A stretch of DNA of 64,000 bases from Carettochelys insculpta (GCF_033958435.1 NC_134161.1:7130001-7194000), one strand, 5' to 3'; positions 47,426-58,910 are shown, counted from the first letter of the stretch. Notes: a model not told the origin generated them from the letters alone. Program-made: numbers and translations.

Positions 47426-48968
47426 GAATCATCGTGTGCCCTTCACTCTGCACTTTTCATCCATAGGCATGTCAGATCGACAGAGAGCACTGATGACCTG
47501 CAGCCACCTCTGGGGTGGACAGGAGCAAACAGAGCACCATGCATGACTCAAGAAGAAATTTGGGCCAAGGATGGCAAGGCAAAACCCTCTGTGGATAAAA
47601 ACTGCCCTGAGTCCATTCAGAGCAGTCAGACCCTTGACTTAAAGTCTCACTGATGAGATTCCCATATTCGTGGCAGCTATTTTATCGCCCTCCAGGGGGA
47701 AGGGAACTTAACAGGACAGGGACATAAACCCCGCATTGCAGGGAGTATAGTTGTACCAATGCGTGGCTCACTGAGCCACCCCACCCCGATTCTAGCTCTA
47801 CATCAGTCCTTGAAAACCACTGCCCCTACACCGCTGCTCCATTCCCTGCCTGCGTGCCTGACCCCCAGCCCGCGGCTGCTGCTTCTGCCTTGCATTAGTG
47901 CCTCCCCGTTGCAAGCTGACCAAATCCACACAGAACACAGGGTTTTAAAGAAGTTTAAAGCCCAGACTCCAGCAAGCTCTGCACTGCAGATAACTCATTT
48001 CCCCAGGCTCTTCCTCTGCCTCCATTCTGGTCTCATGGCAGCCTCCCCTCCAGTTTCACCCTCTCTTGTACCGGCTGCAGAAGGTGAGGACCCAGATGGG
48101 CCGACCGGCCGGGACCCAGGCCCAGATGTCTTGCAGCAAACCCAGACCTCAGCTGTAGTGTAGACCCCAGCACCTCTTGCCCCCATTCATCTCCCCCACC
48201 ACATTCCCAACTTGCCTCCTCAACCTTCAGCCAAAAGGCCCAAATCTTTGCCGGGAGCAACGCAGAAGTCAGTCAGCAGTCAGGACCGGCCGTGCACAGA
48301 ACCCTCAGCCAGTCAGCCCCTGAGTCCCAGAATAAATGTGCCTCAAAATAAATGTAGGTCTCCGGCTGTATTCCCTCCACCTGTTGCCAGAAGGGTGTTA
48401 TGACCGAGGCCCTGAAACCACGGGGAGATGGGTACCCAAGAGTCGAGCAGCACAGGCCAAGCCCAGTCTGGAGAGGATGGATCAGGATCCTCAGAAAGAT
48501 CCTTAGGCCTTTCTGCCACACAATGATACAACCCCAGGAAAGGGTGTGCGGGTGGGGCGCGGGAAGATCTTGTGACTCTGATGTGGCCAGGGCGCAGCTG
48601 ACTTGGGACTGGGTGGGGTCAGGGAGTGAGGGGGTTTGACTCATCCACACTCATTACAGTCCTAACTCCCACCCCTTGTGCTGCTGGGTTGTGTCTTGGA
48701 GAGCACCCCAGGAGACGGCCCAGGCCCTCATAGTTACGGAGAGCCCAGGGGTTCCACAGCAGAAGAGGAAAGGGCAGAGTCCCCTCAGGCTAGGTTTGGT
48801 GGTGGGAGCATGAAGAAGCCGAGGACTGGGTGAATATGGAGACAGCGGCCCTGTGTTCCAGTCCAGGAGATCGCTCTTCTTCCCTCTCAGAGCTGGAGAA
48901 CAGGCTGCCTGGCCCTCCCCCGTGGATGGAGAAATGACCTGATCCCACTAGCACCGCAGCCTCCTTAC

Positions 48969-49079
48969 CAGCTTGTTGGAGTGTGGCGAGGGCTCGCTGG
49001 TTGCCATGTCGTAGTACGGAGTCTGCAGGGGGAGCTTCTCGATCTCCTCCTCCTGCTTCGCGTTGTCTAGGTGCACGAC
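48969..49079 (-). CDS. Nectin/PVR-like receptor, cytoplasmic exon with YxxM site
   Basis: A 111-bp phase 0/0 exon of 37 codons, from VVHLDNAKQEEE to SPHSNKL, with acceptor ccaactccag and donor gtaagg on the minus strand. The acidic EEEIEKL stretch precedes LPLQTPYYDM. This resembles the LKTPYFD segment of the nectin-2 delta tail as I recall it, and YYDM also fits the YxxM binding site of PI3-kinase SH2 domains. Reading through the donor would add VRRLRC and a stop at 48948, so an intron-retention isoform could end here. It is separated by a 427-bp intron from the exon at 49507-49594. The similarity is recalled, not computed. Confidence 0.78.
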
Positions 49080-49506
49080 CTGGAGTTGGGTGAGACAGGT
49101 CAAGAGGGCAAGCAGCATTGTCACTCTTCCTGCCACCCATCTGGAGAGCGGCACCTGCCCCAGGAGACCAGACCAGGTGAACAGCATCACCAGCTCCCTC
49201 CCTCTAGGCCTCTCTCTCCCACTTGCCTAGTCTTGCCATTGCAAGGCATTCTCCCTCCAGAGAAGAACCCTGCCTGCTCTAAAACCCATCCATGCCCAGA
49301 AGGCTGCAGGTGGAGCCCTGAGCTCCTGGACAGAGGATAATCTCCGCATCCCGCCCTCCTCCCGCCAAATCTCCTTCATGGGGCATTCCCAAAGGCTGGC
49401 TGGAGCTTGTGCTCTGTGCCTCAGTGGGCCTGGCACCCTCGACTCTGGCTGTAGGCCTGTCTCCCATGATGGCAAAGGAAGCAGGGCACAAGGCTGGGGC
49501 CAGCAC

Positions 49507-49594
49507 CTGGATGTCTTCGGCCGTCAGGTGGCTTTTCATTTCCTGTTTCTTCTTTGGTGGTGGGGCGGGTTTGTGGGATGGAGGCAGGTCAATT
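49507..49594 (-). CDS. Nectin/PVR-like receptor, proline-rich cytoplasmic exon
   Basis: An 88-bp exon entered in phase 2 (its first base completes a Leu codon) and left in phase 0. It encodes IDLPPSHKPAPPPKKKQEM then KSHLTAEDIQ. Acceptor ctccctgcag and donor gtgctgg are on the minus strand. KPAPPPKKK is a class II SH3-ligand type site. The PPSHKPAPPPKK pattern parallels the GPPSYKPPTPK stretch I recall after the membrane anchor of nectin-2 delta, at the same distance from the transmembrane segment. This parallel is the main reason for the family call. Confidence 0.78.
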
Positions 49595-52500
49595 CTGCAG
49601 GGAGAGAAGCAGACATTGGCTCGCCTGTGGAAACAGGGGATCTCCCACTCACACCTCGTGCTGGGATGGACTCGATCCTGCACGCACCAGTGTCACTGGC
49701 AAAACTCCCTTTGGCTTCAGTGCACGCAGACACAGACCAGGGAGACTGGGCATATGGGGGCTGGGGCAGGGGTGGGGATCTTTCCTTCTGGGGTCCAATC
49801 TCCATGGAACTCACTCCCCGCCCTCGGCCAGCGAGCTCCTCTGTGTCTGGGCTGACCCGCCCCCAGAAGCTGCTTCACTTCCTCTGCAATACACCCATAG
49901 AGATGTTCACAGCCCAGAAGAAAGGATCACAAAGCAAGCCCAGATGCAACCAGCTCTCTGAGAGGTGCATCCCCTTCATCTCCCTCCGTGCCTGGTGCCC
50001 TTTCACTTTAATTCCAGCCCTGATCGTAAAGCCCGTGGGGCAGGGACCCTGGGGGAAGATTCTGCTCTCGTTTCTGCCCATATAAAGTAACTCCAATGAT
50101 TCCACACATCCCTTTTCCCTCCCATGAAATTCCTTCCATCTGGTCATGGACCCACAGGGGTGTGTGCCCTGAAGTCACCTCGGAAGCTTTGCAGGGAGGG
50201 GCTGTCTGTTCCGAGCCTAGCGTGGGGGGTATTCAGTCCTGAATGGAGCCTCTCAGGGCTACTACAAGGTGGATCGAGCCATCGATTCAACTTGCCACTG
50301 AGTTGTCAGTGTAATTAAACAGGCTGCTTCGAATATTGCACCCACTCTGCTTGGATTCTTTTCTCCACGCTACATTTCAAATCCCAGGTGAATCTTTGCC
50401 TCACATTGTGGCCCCCAGGCTGGCGCAGGAAAGCCCACTTCAGAGCCAGCCCCTTGTCACCCCAACAAGGACAGCTTGATTCACTGCTGTAGGATGCCAG
50501 GAGGCAGCTTGCGGTGAGCTCTGCCAATCCAGAGCAGAACAATGGTGTGTCTGGCCTGGTAGCCAGGATCTGAAGGGCCCCTGTTGGAGGCAACAGATTT
50601 GGGCACAAAATCTTCCTAATGCACATATTGTACCATTCATTCCTGACCCCAAATGTGTGTGTGGAGGGGCTGGGGGTCAGCTCTTGTCTTGGAGCATGAG
50701 GGCTGACAGCCTTTGCAATCTCCCTCCGAGGGACGGCCTCCACAGATTCTGCTCGTGTGCACACACGTGTCTAATCCCTTTACCCAATTCATTAAACGCT
50801 TCCCCTCCAATTAGCGGGCTGCCCCCTCCCGTTCCTCTCCCTACTTGTTTTGCTTTCCTTGTAAACTTCAGCCACAGGAGGGGGTGGCAGGAAGGGAGGG
50901 GGCAGTTTTCTGCAACGTCCAGCAGATTCCAGGCCCGGAGCAGGACTGAGGCCAGGTGCCCAGGGTGGAAAATGGAGGCTGTGGCTTGAGACTGCTCATT
51001 GGTTTCAGTGGACTTAGGGTGCAACTCTGAGCTGGTACAAGGCCAAGTGAAAAAGGGCATGAGGAGGATCCCAGTCAGCTTCCCCCCTGCTCCCCGGTCA
51101 GGGCATTTGGCTTGCTCCATTGTGCGTCCCTTCTCAGCTAAAGTAGCTCTTCTTGTGCTTTTATGGAGGGCCTTTGTGGGAAAGCAACTGGCTGTAAGCG
51201 GCTCTTTTGCAGGCCTGCTGCTGTCCAGGCGATTTGCCCCCACATGGCTATTATTGTCTGCGCTCCTGCTTTCACTTGGCTCTCTCTCTCCGCACTCTCC
51301 CACCATCCTCCAGTGCCTTCTCTCAAACAGAATTAAATGGAGCAAGAAATTTTTTGCTGGGCTGTAACAACAAGCGGGGAGGGAAAGCTCTTCAGTGCTC
51401 TCCCTTTGCAAAGGGGAAGGGGATGATTTGAGGGCAATAGGCGGGTCTGTTTCCGCTCGGAAAGGATGCAGCAGCAAGGAGGGTACTGGTCCCTGGGAGG
51501 ATGCAGGAGCAGAACTCCTCCAATGGGGAAAGGGAACCATTTGTGCAGCTCACACTGGGACAGCGGCTCTGCCCCGATACCTCCTGCTCTGTGCCCAAGA
51601 TGAGAAAGCAGGCAATGGGCCCTCACCAAACAGCAGGTGGGATCCAGTGAATTGGTCCCTTCTCCAGCCTCACAGGGATGTGGGAGGCCAGGCTAGCACA
51701 CTGTGACACTAACCAGACCGTAACAAACTGCCCTTTGTGCATGTATCCTCCCTACCCTCTTCTGACTCGCGACAGCCTGCCTGCGTGTCATTGACCCCAC
51801 ACTGCTGGCAGCAAATGGAGAGTGTCCTTTCGCTCACGTCACTGGAGATGTCTTTGGCACAGAGGGAAATGAGCTGCATTGGTCACATAGTTTAGCAGGA
51901 AGTCCCAAATCCTAGGTGGCTACAGACCAGAGAGTGCTAAGAAGGGGAATGAAAGGGGGAACATAATGTCAGTTGAAAGCAGAGATGAGACCGAACCCAG
52001 ACTACCCCGACCCGGGATTCTGGCGTCAGTCTCTGCGACCCAATAGCCAGCAGTCAGACCCAATTCTCACCAGCTGGGTCAAACCAAACACCCTGAGCAC
52101 TGAGGGGCAGATGGGGCCACAGCTGAACTGAAGGCTGGGGTCCCATTGATGTGACTTGAAGCCATTCTAATAGCCAGGGCTCCAGAAAGGGCTGCCCCGG
52201 GAAGAAGAACCCGGGGGGAACTGGATGGGAGGAGGCTGACAGGGAAGAGCCCAGCTGGCAGAGCCCAGCCATGAATTCGGCTAACACTCCACAGCAGAGC
52301 ACACTTTTCTGCGGGTCACCTCTCCTTCTGGTGCCTTGTTCTCTGCAGTGTCATGCTCTAATCTGAGTCCTGGGAAGGGGAATCTACCTGCAGGAGTGGA
52401 ATCGAGAGGGGAGCAAGCGAGGAAGTGGGATAGGAGGCAGGTTGGCTTGTCTATCACGGACTCTCTCAGCCATACAACCGAAGGTGAAACCCATCGAACC

Positions 52501-54240
52501 TCCTCAGCAACTGAAAAGGTCCCACAGCAAACTCTGCTGTGTGTGGCTGCTGGAGGATGGGAAACAGGAGTGAGCAAGGAGCTGACCCTGCCTGTTTCCA
52601 GGGCATTGGAGGTGGGAGTCGGGTGTTCTTTGTAAATGGGCCTGAAAGCTCCTGAGTGCAAGATGCAGGAGAGAGACCCTTGCTGGGATGCACTCTGGGA
52701 AAGGGCCATTCTCAGCGCTGGTAATGGCTTGGCCTGTTTGGAGGGGAAGCTGCAGCCTGGCATGACTGGGCAGAGAGGAGCAAAGGAGATTTATCACTCA
52801 TGAAAACCAGTCAACAGGAAAATCAGAGAGAGCGCGTACAATGGAAGAGAATAATTCACTCGTCTGCGCACAGTGCTGGGCAATGCCTTCGGGCTGGCCA
52901 GTGTATGCTCAGCCATCCCTCCCTTCCTTCCTCCCTCCCAGAGGTGGGGGCAGAACCCTCTGGGGCACCTCCCATGCCTGCTGCCCTGCTGCTGGGATGT
53001 GTCAGCACCACGGACAGGGGGCACGGCCTGGGTTCCCAAGAGCTGTGAGGAGGAGCGGGGCCAAGAGCCTCTAAACCCAAAGGTGGGGCTAGGCTTGGTC
53101 ATGGATCCCTGAGCTTCTGCACCATCAGCAGACAGTCCCAGGGGTCAGCTCAGCTGGGGAGCTGGCCAGGCACTACCTCCAGCCCCGACTCTAGCACAAG
53201 CAAACGGGCATCTGTGCCCACAATGCATCCCCCTCGGTGGGTTCGACAAGCATCAGTGCCGTTTTTCACCCTCTTCCTTAAACGTCTGCCCCCAGATACA
53301 CCCACCAGGGTGGGGGAGGAGTAGAGAACCCATGGGAAGCAACTTGGGCCTAGGGACTTGGGCTGCAGGAAGTAGGGTCCTAGGTTGCACTGGAGAATCT
53401 CGCTCAATCTCTAGCCTGCAAGCCCTGGCTGCCTCCTGCCAGTGGGCACGTCGGTCAGTTGCCAATGCCCTGAGATCATCACCAAGTGAGTTATTAACAG
53501 AATACTCTAGAGGCGAGCCCTGGGACCTCCGGTCCGGCAAAGGTTTATTTGCGGTGGGGCCACGGATCATGTGGCCTCCACTGCAGACCCCACCCTTTGC
53601 TTGTGATTCTGGGCATGCTAAGCCTGACCAGTTTGCTTTGGCAAAGGTGAAAAATGGCCTGGCTTTTCCCAGGCCAGAGGCATGTATTCCCCTGTGTGTC
53701 CGGGGTCGGCATCAGGCTCGGCACTCTTTGGAGAGCAAGATCCCAGCCAAGGGTTCGTCCCCTGTTCTTGTTCCCCCAGTTTGTATCGTGTCCCCCTTCC
53801 GCTCCCCTTGTGCCCCTGCTGCCGTCCCGGGTCACCACACTGTTTGCGGAGAAGCAGCTGAGAAGTGGACCGTGGCGGGTTAGGATTCCAGGGCACGGGC
53901 TGCGTTATGCACAGGAGGGCTCTGGCCAGGAATCCTGGAGGACGTTGCTGTTTGGGACAGAAGGGTATTGGTGGAGCTTGAGGGATCCAGGCCTGGACTG
54001 GCAGGCGGAGCCACAGCTCAGGACTGGGAGCCAAAGTAGAGCTGCAGAGGGCGGGGGCTGGGATGGGAAAGCTGCACCGCAGGATTCAGGGGCACCAGGA
54101 CAGCTGCGCGAATGATGCTTGTGTCACACCACTCCAGCTGCGCTGCCCCGGCAGCCCACGCAGCCCTTTTCTCCAAGCACTGTGATCCCCCCACTTCTCC
54201 GCAAGGGCTGGAGACAGGAGCGAACGCCGAGGCTACTCAC
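49595..54240 (-). other. Intron of the nectin/PVR-like gene (4.65 kb)
   Basis: Donor GT is at 54239-54240 (gtgagt on the minus strand) and acceptor AG at 49595-49596. It has no recognised transposon copy and no further exon. Several long overlapping frames (for example 50677-51540 minus) lack domains. Parts of 50760-50870 and 51200-51330 are less repetitive and might be regulatory, without direct evidence. Confidence 0.6.
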
Positions 54241-54388
54241 AGGTCGTTGTCAGCCTCTGTGCGGCTCTTTTGCTGTCGCCGGTAGATGATAAACACGGTG
54301 ACGGCCACGCCGATGATGAGAGCTGCAGCAATTACACCCCCCAGGATCCCGATTATGCCCCCAGGAGCGCCCTGCGGCAGCGGCTTAT
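54241..54388 (-). CDS. Nectin/PVR-like receptor, transmembrane exon
   Basis: A 148-bp exon, entered in phase 1 and left in phase 2. After a short juxtamembrane stretch (KPLPQGAPGG) comes a ~23-residue membrane helix rich in Ile, Val, Ala and Gly (IIGILGGVIAAALIIGVAVT then VFIIY). Next is a positive stop-transfer RRQQKSR and the acidic EADNDL. The GGIIG-x-x-GG-x-IAA pattern followed by RQQ resembles the nectin-2 delta membrane segment (GGIIGGIIAAIIA and CRQQRK as recalled). Acceptor tgttcgctgcag and donor gtgagt are good consensus sites. The helix predicts a type I single-pass receptor. Extracellular Ig exons must lie at higher coordinates, and I found none before 64000. Confidence 0.8.
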
Positions 54389-55941
54389 CTGCAGCGAACA
54401 GAGACATAACGAGCAACACATTAGCCACAGGAGCCTGGAAGACGATGGCGCCAGGTTCAGCTCGCAGCAGAGCAGAGGCCCAATGCACTACAGACCCTGA
54501 GAGAGAGAGATCAGTCGCCACACACACACTCCTGCATCTCCCTGCCTCGTCCCTCCCCCTGCAGGGCAGACCCTTCTGCCCCAGCATGGACCTTGGCTTT
54601 TCCGGGGATTCAGAGACCTGAGGCAGGCGCTGCTCTGTCTGGCCCCCATCCAACCACTGGGTCCATGGTCAAGGTGTGCCTTGAGAAGCCCGGCATGCCT
54701 CCTGCGGTGGGAACAAGTCTCCTTGCCATGGATTAGTTCCCTGCCGAGTGCCGGGACCCCCACCCCCAAGGGTCAAGAGTGCTGCTCTCGGCGCTGCTGA
54801 CGCCCCTCTGTCAGCTCTCCCCTCCCTGCAGCCCGCCTCCCACTCGCAGGTGGGGCCCGTCTTCCCCATGCCCAGCTCCGTCCTACGGTGAAGGGCCAGG
54901 ACCGATAGCAAGGGGAAAGCTCTGGGGCACCCAAAAGCGGGGGATCTCCAGCAGGGCTGGGGACCTCATCCTCTCCGACTCCTTGTCCTGAGACGTGACA
55001 ATGGCGGGCAGCAGCGCTCGACCCCTTCTCTTCCCCTCCTAATGGCAAGAGCTTTTCCCTGGCACTAGCGCTCCCCCAAAACACCTGGGTATGTCACCGA
55101 GTGTTAACCCCTCCACTGCTGGGATTTTGCTCACTGGCTGAATGCTCAGGAAGACAAGTTGACACTCTGAGGTTAATCCCAGGGAGGTGCGTTTATTCCT
55201 GACACTGACTGACTGGGGGCAGAGCAGGGTGTGTGTGTGTGTCTGTCTCTGCATCCACGGAGCACAGATTTTCTGGCTGTTGGATGGAGCATATGTCCCC
55301 TGCCCTGGCTCCCATGGCCCTTGAGTGGGAGAGCTCCATGACTCGGAGCCGGTCCCGATACAGCTAGCATGGACCTCGTTCAAAAGGAGCTGCTCCCAGG
55401 GGGTTGATGGGAAAGCGCTTTGAAACGTACGATAAAAGGATTTAATTTGCTCTACCTTCCAACCTAATTAAACTTGAAAACTAGCTAATTGGTACTTTGT
55501 ACTTACAGCTCCGGCAGTGATGAAAGAGAAGATAATTGCAATGGAGGAAGGATAAAATCCAGGGGAGGGGAAAAGAAGGGGTCTGCTGGAGCCGGGTGCC
55601 GTGGGGAAGGGAAGAAGCTCACACCAGGCCATGAGCCCTCCTTGGAAATAGGATGGCGACCTGCCCACATGGCGTATGCATCGCCTTGCAAGGGCAGCAG
55701 CCCTGGTGGCTGCACCATGTGGTCATCTCCTCTCTGGAGGAGTGTGGAGTGCAATCCGGTTTATATCCTTGGCACCCGAGCTGTCACAGGCATGAGTTGT
55801 GGGCCAGTCGGTCCAGTCCTGTCTATTAGGTGGGGTGCAAGGCAATCACCATCTGTCCCCGCTGCCTCTGTTGCTTGTTAGGGGCACTGACCCACCAGCA
55901 TCCTTCCCTGACACACACTAGAAGGCTGGGCCAATCAACAC
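54389..55941. other. Intron or flank, no further exon recognised
   Basis: A phase-1 exon should precede the transmembrane exon on the minus strand, but no Ig-type frame (Cys..Trp..Asp-x-x-x-Tyr-x-Cys pattern) is visible here. Bases 55420-55510 are AT-rich. Nothing else is recognisable. Confidence 0.5.
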
Positions 55942-56119
55942 CGGTGTTCACTCTAATTTTTCCCATCCAGGGGTGGAGTAAATTTTGTTGTTATGTGCAC
56001 CAGCAATAGAAACACACGCTGTCGGCTGTGGGTGGCAGTGGGCACTCTGCTAATCAGCTGGGTGGCATTTGACTCTCTCCTGGGTGGCCGCCCAAGTGCT
56101 CAGCTTGCAGGGAACACTG
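55942..56119 (+). mobile_element. hAT-type MITE, copy 8
   Basis: Left end cggtgttcactctaattttt, then cccatccaggggtggagtaa, atgtgcaccagcaatagaaa, ctctgctaatcagctgggtg and right end gcagggaacactg. The outside bases atcaa- (55934) and atcaa- (56120) match for five positions, a partly decayed target duplication. A short segment of the body (the second 'atgtgc' block) is missing. Confidence 0.8.
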
Positions 56120-56977
56120 ATCAAACTCCCTTTTCTGCTATGTCACTTATCTGAGATGTGGACAATCAAGTTCCGGCTCTGGCACTTAAAGCAGCGACTT
56201 GTTCCCAAGATCCTCCAGTCATGCAGGGCAGTGCTGGGAAAGGAATCCAGGAGGAAGGATTTCCTTTTTCCTTTTCTAACCATTAAATTCCCCAGCTTTC
56301 CAGAACGGGAAATGAATCTGCTCAAGTCCCAACTCCTACTCCCCGCTCTAACTGCTGGGCCATAGAGCTTCCCAGATCTAGAACCCAGAACTAGAACCCT
56401 TGAATGTCTAACCAGTAGTGGCAGTCCAAGAAATGTGGCATAACAATTCACGTAGGGATCCCAGAACCAATCACTCATCCCTTTATTCAGGACTCTCCCA
56501 TCACATACCCTTTACTCTGCCCATCCATGGACAGGCCTTACTGTGCGAGCATGAGGCCTGGAGCCAAAAGGATCAGGCAGGAGCCATGAGCACCGACTGG
56601 GAGCAGGTCCTCCGGGGCAATCCAGTCCTAGAAGTTTGACCACTGCAACGTGGCAGTGATGTGTAAGAAGAGACTGTCCTTAGGGACCCTGTTACCACAG
56701 CAAGGTCCATTTTCCTGAGGGTGACACCTGGCTGCTGCTCCCAGGAGAGTATGAGCAGCATAAGTTTGCCAGGCCAGCGCTGTTCATTTTGGATTTAGCC
56801 AGCAAGACAGTGCAGAGTTTGTGTAACACCGAGCGCTGTGGGTATGGACCCAACCCCATCCATTTTTTGCTTCATCTCAGAGCTCAGACAGTGCTTGCAG
56901 ATGGCAACCATAATATTATCTCATAGCTATAGACCCCATCGGTAAGGCTTCTTATCAATAGATCTCACAATCTTGTA
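56120..56977. other. No recognisable gene or repeat
   Basis: The frames are short and lack domains. Confidence 0.4.
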
Positions 56978-57163
56978 ATAACAATGAGGGGTCCTGTAGC
57001 ACCTAACGACTATCAAATTTAATTGGGCATAAGCTTTTGTGGGCTGGAACCTACTTCATTTGACACAGTCCACGAAAGCTTAAGCCCAAATAAATTTGTG
57101 GGTTTTTAAGGTGCCCCAGGATACCTTATTGTTCTTGCTGAAACAGGCTAACACAAAACTTGC
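56978..57163 (-). mobile_element. Foldback element, copy 7
   Basis: The left arm (aacaatgaggggtcctgtag to cataagcttttgtgggctgg) is answered by a reversed right arm (cacagtccacgaaagcttaa to ggtgccccaggataccttat). The asymmetric end on the right is degraded (gaaacaggctaacacaaaac). The outside bases cacaatcttgta (56966-56977) and cacaagcttgta (57164-57175) form a 12-bp target duplication with one mismatch. The GAAA side of the hammerhead-like motif persists (ccacgaaagc near 57070), but the CTGATGA side is lost. Confidence 0.8.
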
Positions 57164-57175
57164 CACAAGCTTGTA

Positions 57176-57310
57176 CTGTAGTTAACCCCACGACAAGCCT
57201 TGTGATATAGAATATTATCACTATCCCCATGGAAAACTCAGACCTAAAGAGAGACAAAGTGAGTTGCCCAAGGCCACCCAGCAAGTCTGTGGCAGAACAG
57301 AAAAACTGAA
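57176..57310 (-). repeat. MIR/CORE-SINE-type element, minus strand
   Basis: On the plus strand ctatccccatggaaaactca, then gagttgcccaaggccaccca, gcaagtctgtggcagaacag and gaacctgggctcccaa. This is the SINE core in reverse orientation. It starts immediately after the foldback target duplication. Confidence 0.75.
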
Positions 57311-57374
57311 CCTGGGCTCCCAAACTTTTCTGCAGTTTCTCTAGTTTCTCCAACATAACTTTTTCACTTTTGAT

Positions 57375-57905
57375 TGCTGCCCACGTAAGCCCCTTTAATA
57401 CGACGGAGAAACTGAAGAAAGTGGACAATTTTAGGTGTCTTGGAAGTACCATCAGCCAAGATGGCCCCAGTGCTGAGGAAATAAGAAGTCGTATAGGGAA
57501 GACAAAGGCTACATTTGGAACACTCACAAACATCCAGCAATTCAAAAACATCTCCCTCAGGACAAAACTGACCGTGCACAAAGCAATTGTTATTGCCATC
57601 ACAACACAGAGCACTGAGACATGGCAATTTACCAAGGAAGATACACAAAAGCTGGATGCATTTCATCACAAATGTCTGAGCAGAATATTGAGACGAACAT
57701 AGGGAGGTAGGAAGACGAATGAAGGCGTTAGGACAATTACTGGACCAGGCACCCTCTGACAAATCATCTACAAAAGAAGACATTGGTGTGCGGAGAATGG
57801 AAGAGGAACGCTTACCAAATACGGCCTGGGAATGGAAGCCAGAAAACACAAGATGAAAGAGGAAAGCTATGAATAGCAGGGACACGAATGACAAACGTGG
57901 GCAGC
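57375..57905 (+). pseudogene. RTE-type LINE fragment, C-terminal part of ORF2
   Basis: A 110-codon frame (57370-57702) encodes KLKKVDNFRCLGSTISQDG, then KNISLRTKLTVHKAIVIA, the tETWQFTKEDTQKLDAFHHK stretch and CLSRILR. This is the thumb/connection region of RTE-group reverse transcriptases (the F-x-Y-L-G-S-x-I, T-K-L, E-T-W and C-L-R-R-I-L landmarks). After a stop at about 57702 the frame continues with GRRMKALGQLLDQAP and a weak RMEEERLPN segment. The palm and endonuclease are missing. It is a different subfamily from the copy at 16940-18205. Confidence 0.75.
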
Positions 57906-58340
57906 CCCATGTGCAGCAGAGCACAGGATGGCCTATGTAAGGTCCCCCCAAGTCCTCAGCTATTGGGCTAACCTTCCTCTAGATGTATTGTTAATGCTAC
58001 CATCTCTGCAGCACCTTCTGGCCCCGAAACAGCCAGGGGTTCCACAGTCTGAGCTTATTCAGAGTCCGCCTACCTCCCAGAAGGGAAGACATTCTGGGCT
58101 AGCCAGTGGCGTTCCCCCTGCAGGGCAGATGGGATAATAATGGTCTGGGGCTTTGCTGTGTCTGTTGGAATTGTTTCCATCCACTGATAAAAAGCAGCTA
58201 CCTCTGGGGTGGAATGGATGGGCTGCTTAACAGCCCCCAGAAGCAATGGACAGGAAGTGAAACAGAATGTGGTGCCCTGTTGAAATTGTAGGGATGGTGG
58301 AGGCATGGAGAATGTAATTCCTCGCACCTATATCACTGGA

Positions 58341-58556
58341 ATTAAGAACATAAAAATGGCCATACTGGGTCAAACCAAAGGTCCATCCAGCCCAGTAGCC
58401 TGTCTGCCGACAGTGGCCAGTGCCAGGTGCCGTAGAGGGGGTGGACCGAAGACAATGATCAAGTGATTTGTATCCTGACAACCATATCCAGCCTCTGACA
58501 ATCAGAGGCCAGGGACACCATTCCGACCCTTGGCTAATAGCCTTTTATGGACCTAG
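58341..58556 (-). repeat. CR1 LINE 3' end, minus strand
   Basis: It begins at the plus strand with the reversed tail aagaacataaaaatggcc (58343-58360), then atactgggtcaaaccaaagg, gtccatccagcccagtagcc and gacagtggccagtgccaggt, in CR1 order. It is truncated after the atggacctaggc region. Confidence 0.88.
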
Positions 58557-58569
58557 GCTTGGATGGGAT

Positions 58570-58910
58570 AGATTTTTAGCAGGAAACGTCAATTTTACTG
58601 CATATGCACAAACTGGCAACATATATTTCCATCAATAATATCTGAAATTGACAAATAGGCCAAGGAAGGAAAATGCTGTTTGAGAACTGGTTAGAGTTTG
58701 ATTTAAGGATATTTTCATTGTGTATTTTGGCATGAGAGGTGAAAAAATGTGGTTTAATGGTTATAAAGTTTAACTCATTGAAATCAACATCTTTGGCCAC
58801 GAAATTATTCTTGCCTGACCCACCCTGCCGGCTGGCCCATAAGATTGTGCAACGGTAGAAATTTAAATTGCCAAAACTAGAGAACACGAATGCTTAACAA
58901 TCGACATTGC
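58570..58910. repeat. AT-rich, possibly repeat-derived, unclassified
   Basis: A sharply AT-rich block that starts right after the CR1 piece and ends at cgacgcggtg. Its style (aacatatatttccatcaata and on) resembles old interspersed sequence, but I cannot name the family. Confidence 0.3.

Larger units (their letters stand above)
40417..48968 (-). other. Intron of the nectin/PVR-like gene (8.55 kb)
   Basis: It is bounded by a GT donor at 48967-48968 (gtaagg on the minus strand) and an AG acceptor at 40417-40418. It contains SINE pieces at 41365-41660, a (GT)n tract at 42366-42381, hAT MITE copy 7 and foldback copy 6. GC-rich parts near 43600-46500 open many spurious frames on both strands. I saw no additional exon. 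Confidence 0.7.

Noticed and set aside
50677..51540. 287-codon minus-strand frame within the receptor intron
   Set aside because: No domain, and it does not splice in phase to either neighbouring exon. It also overlaps plus-strand frames.
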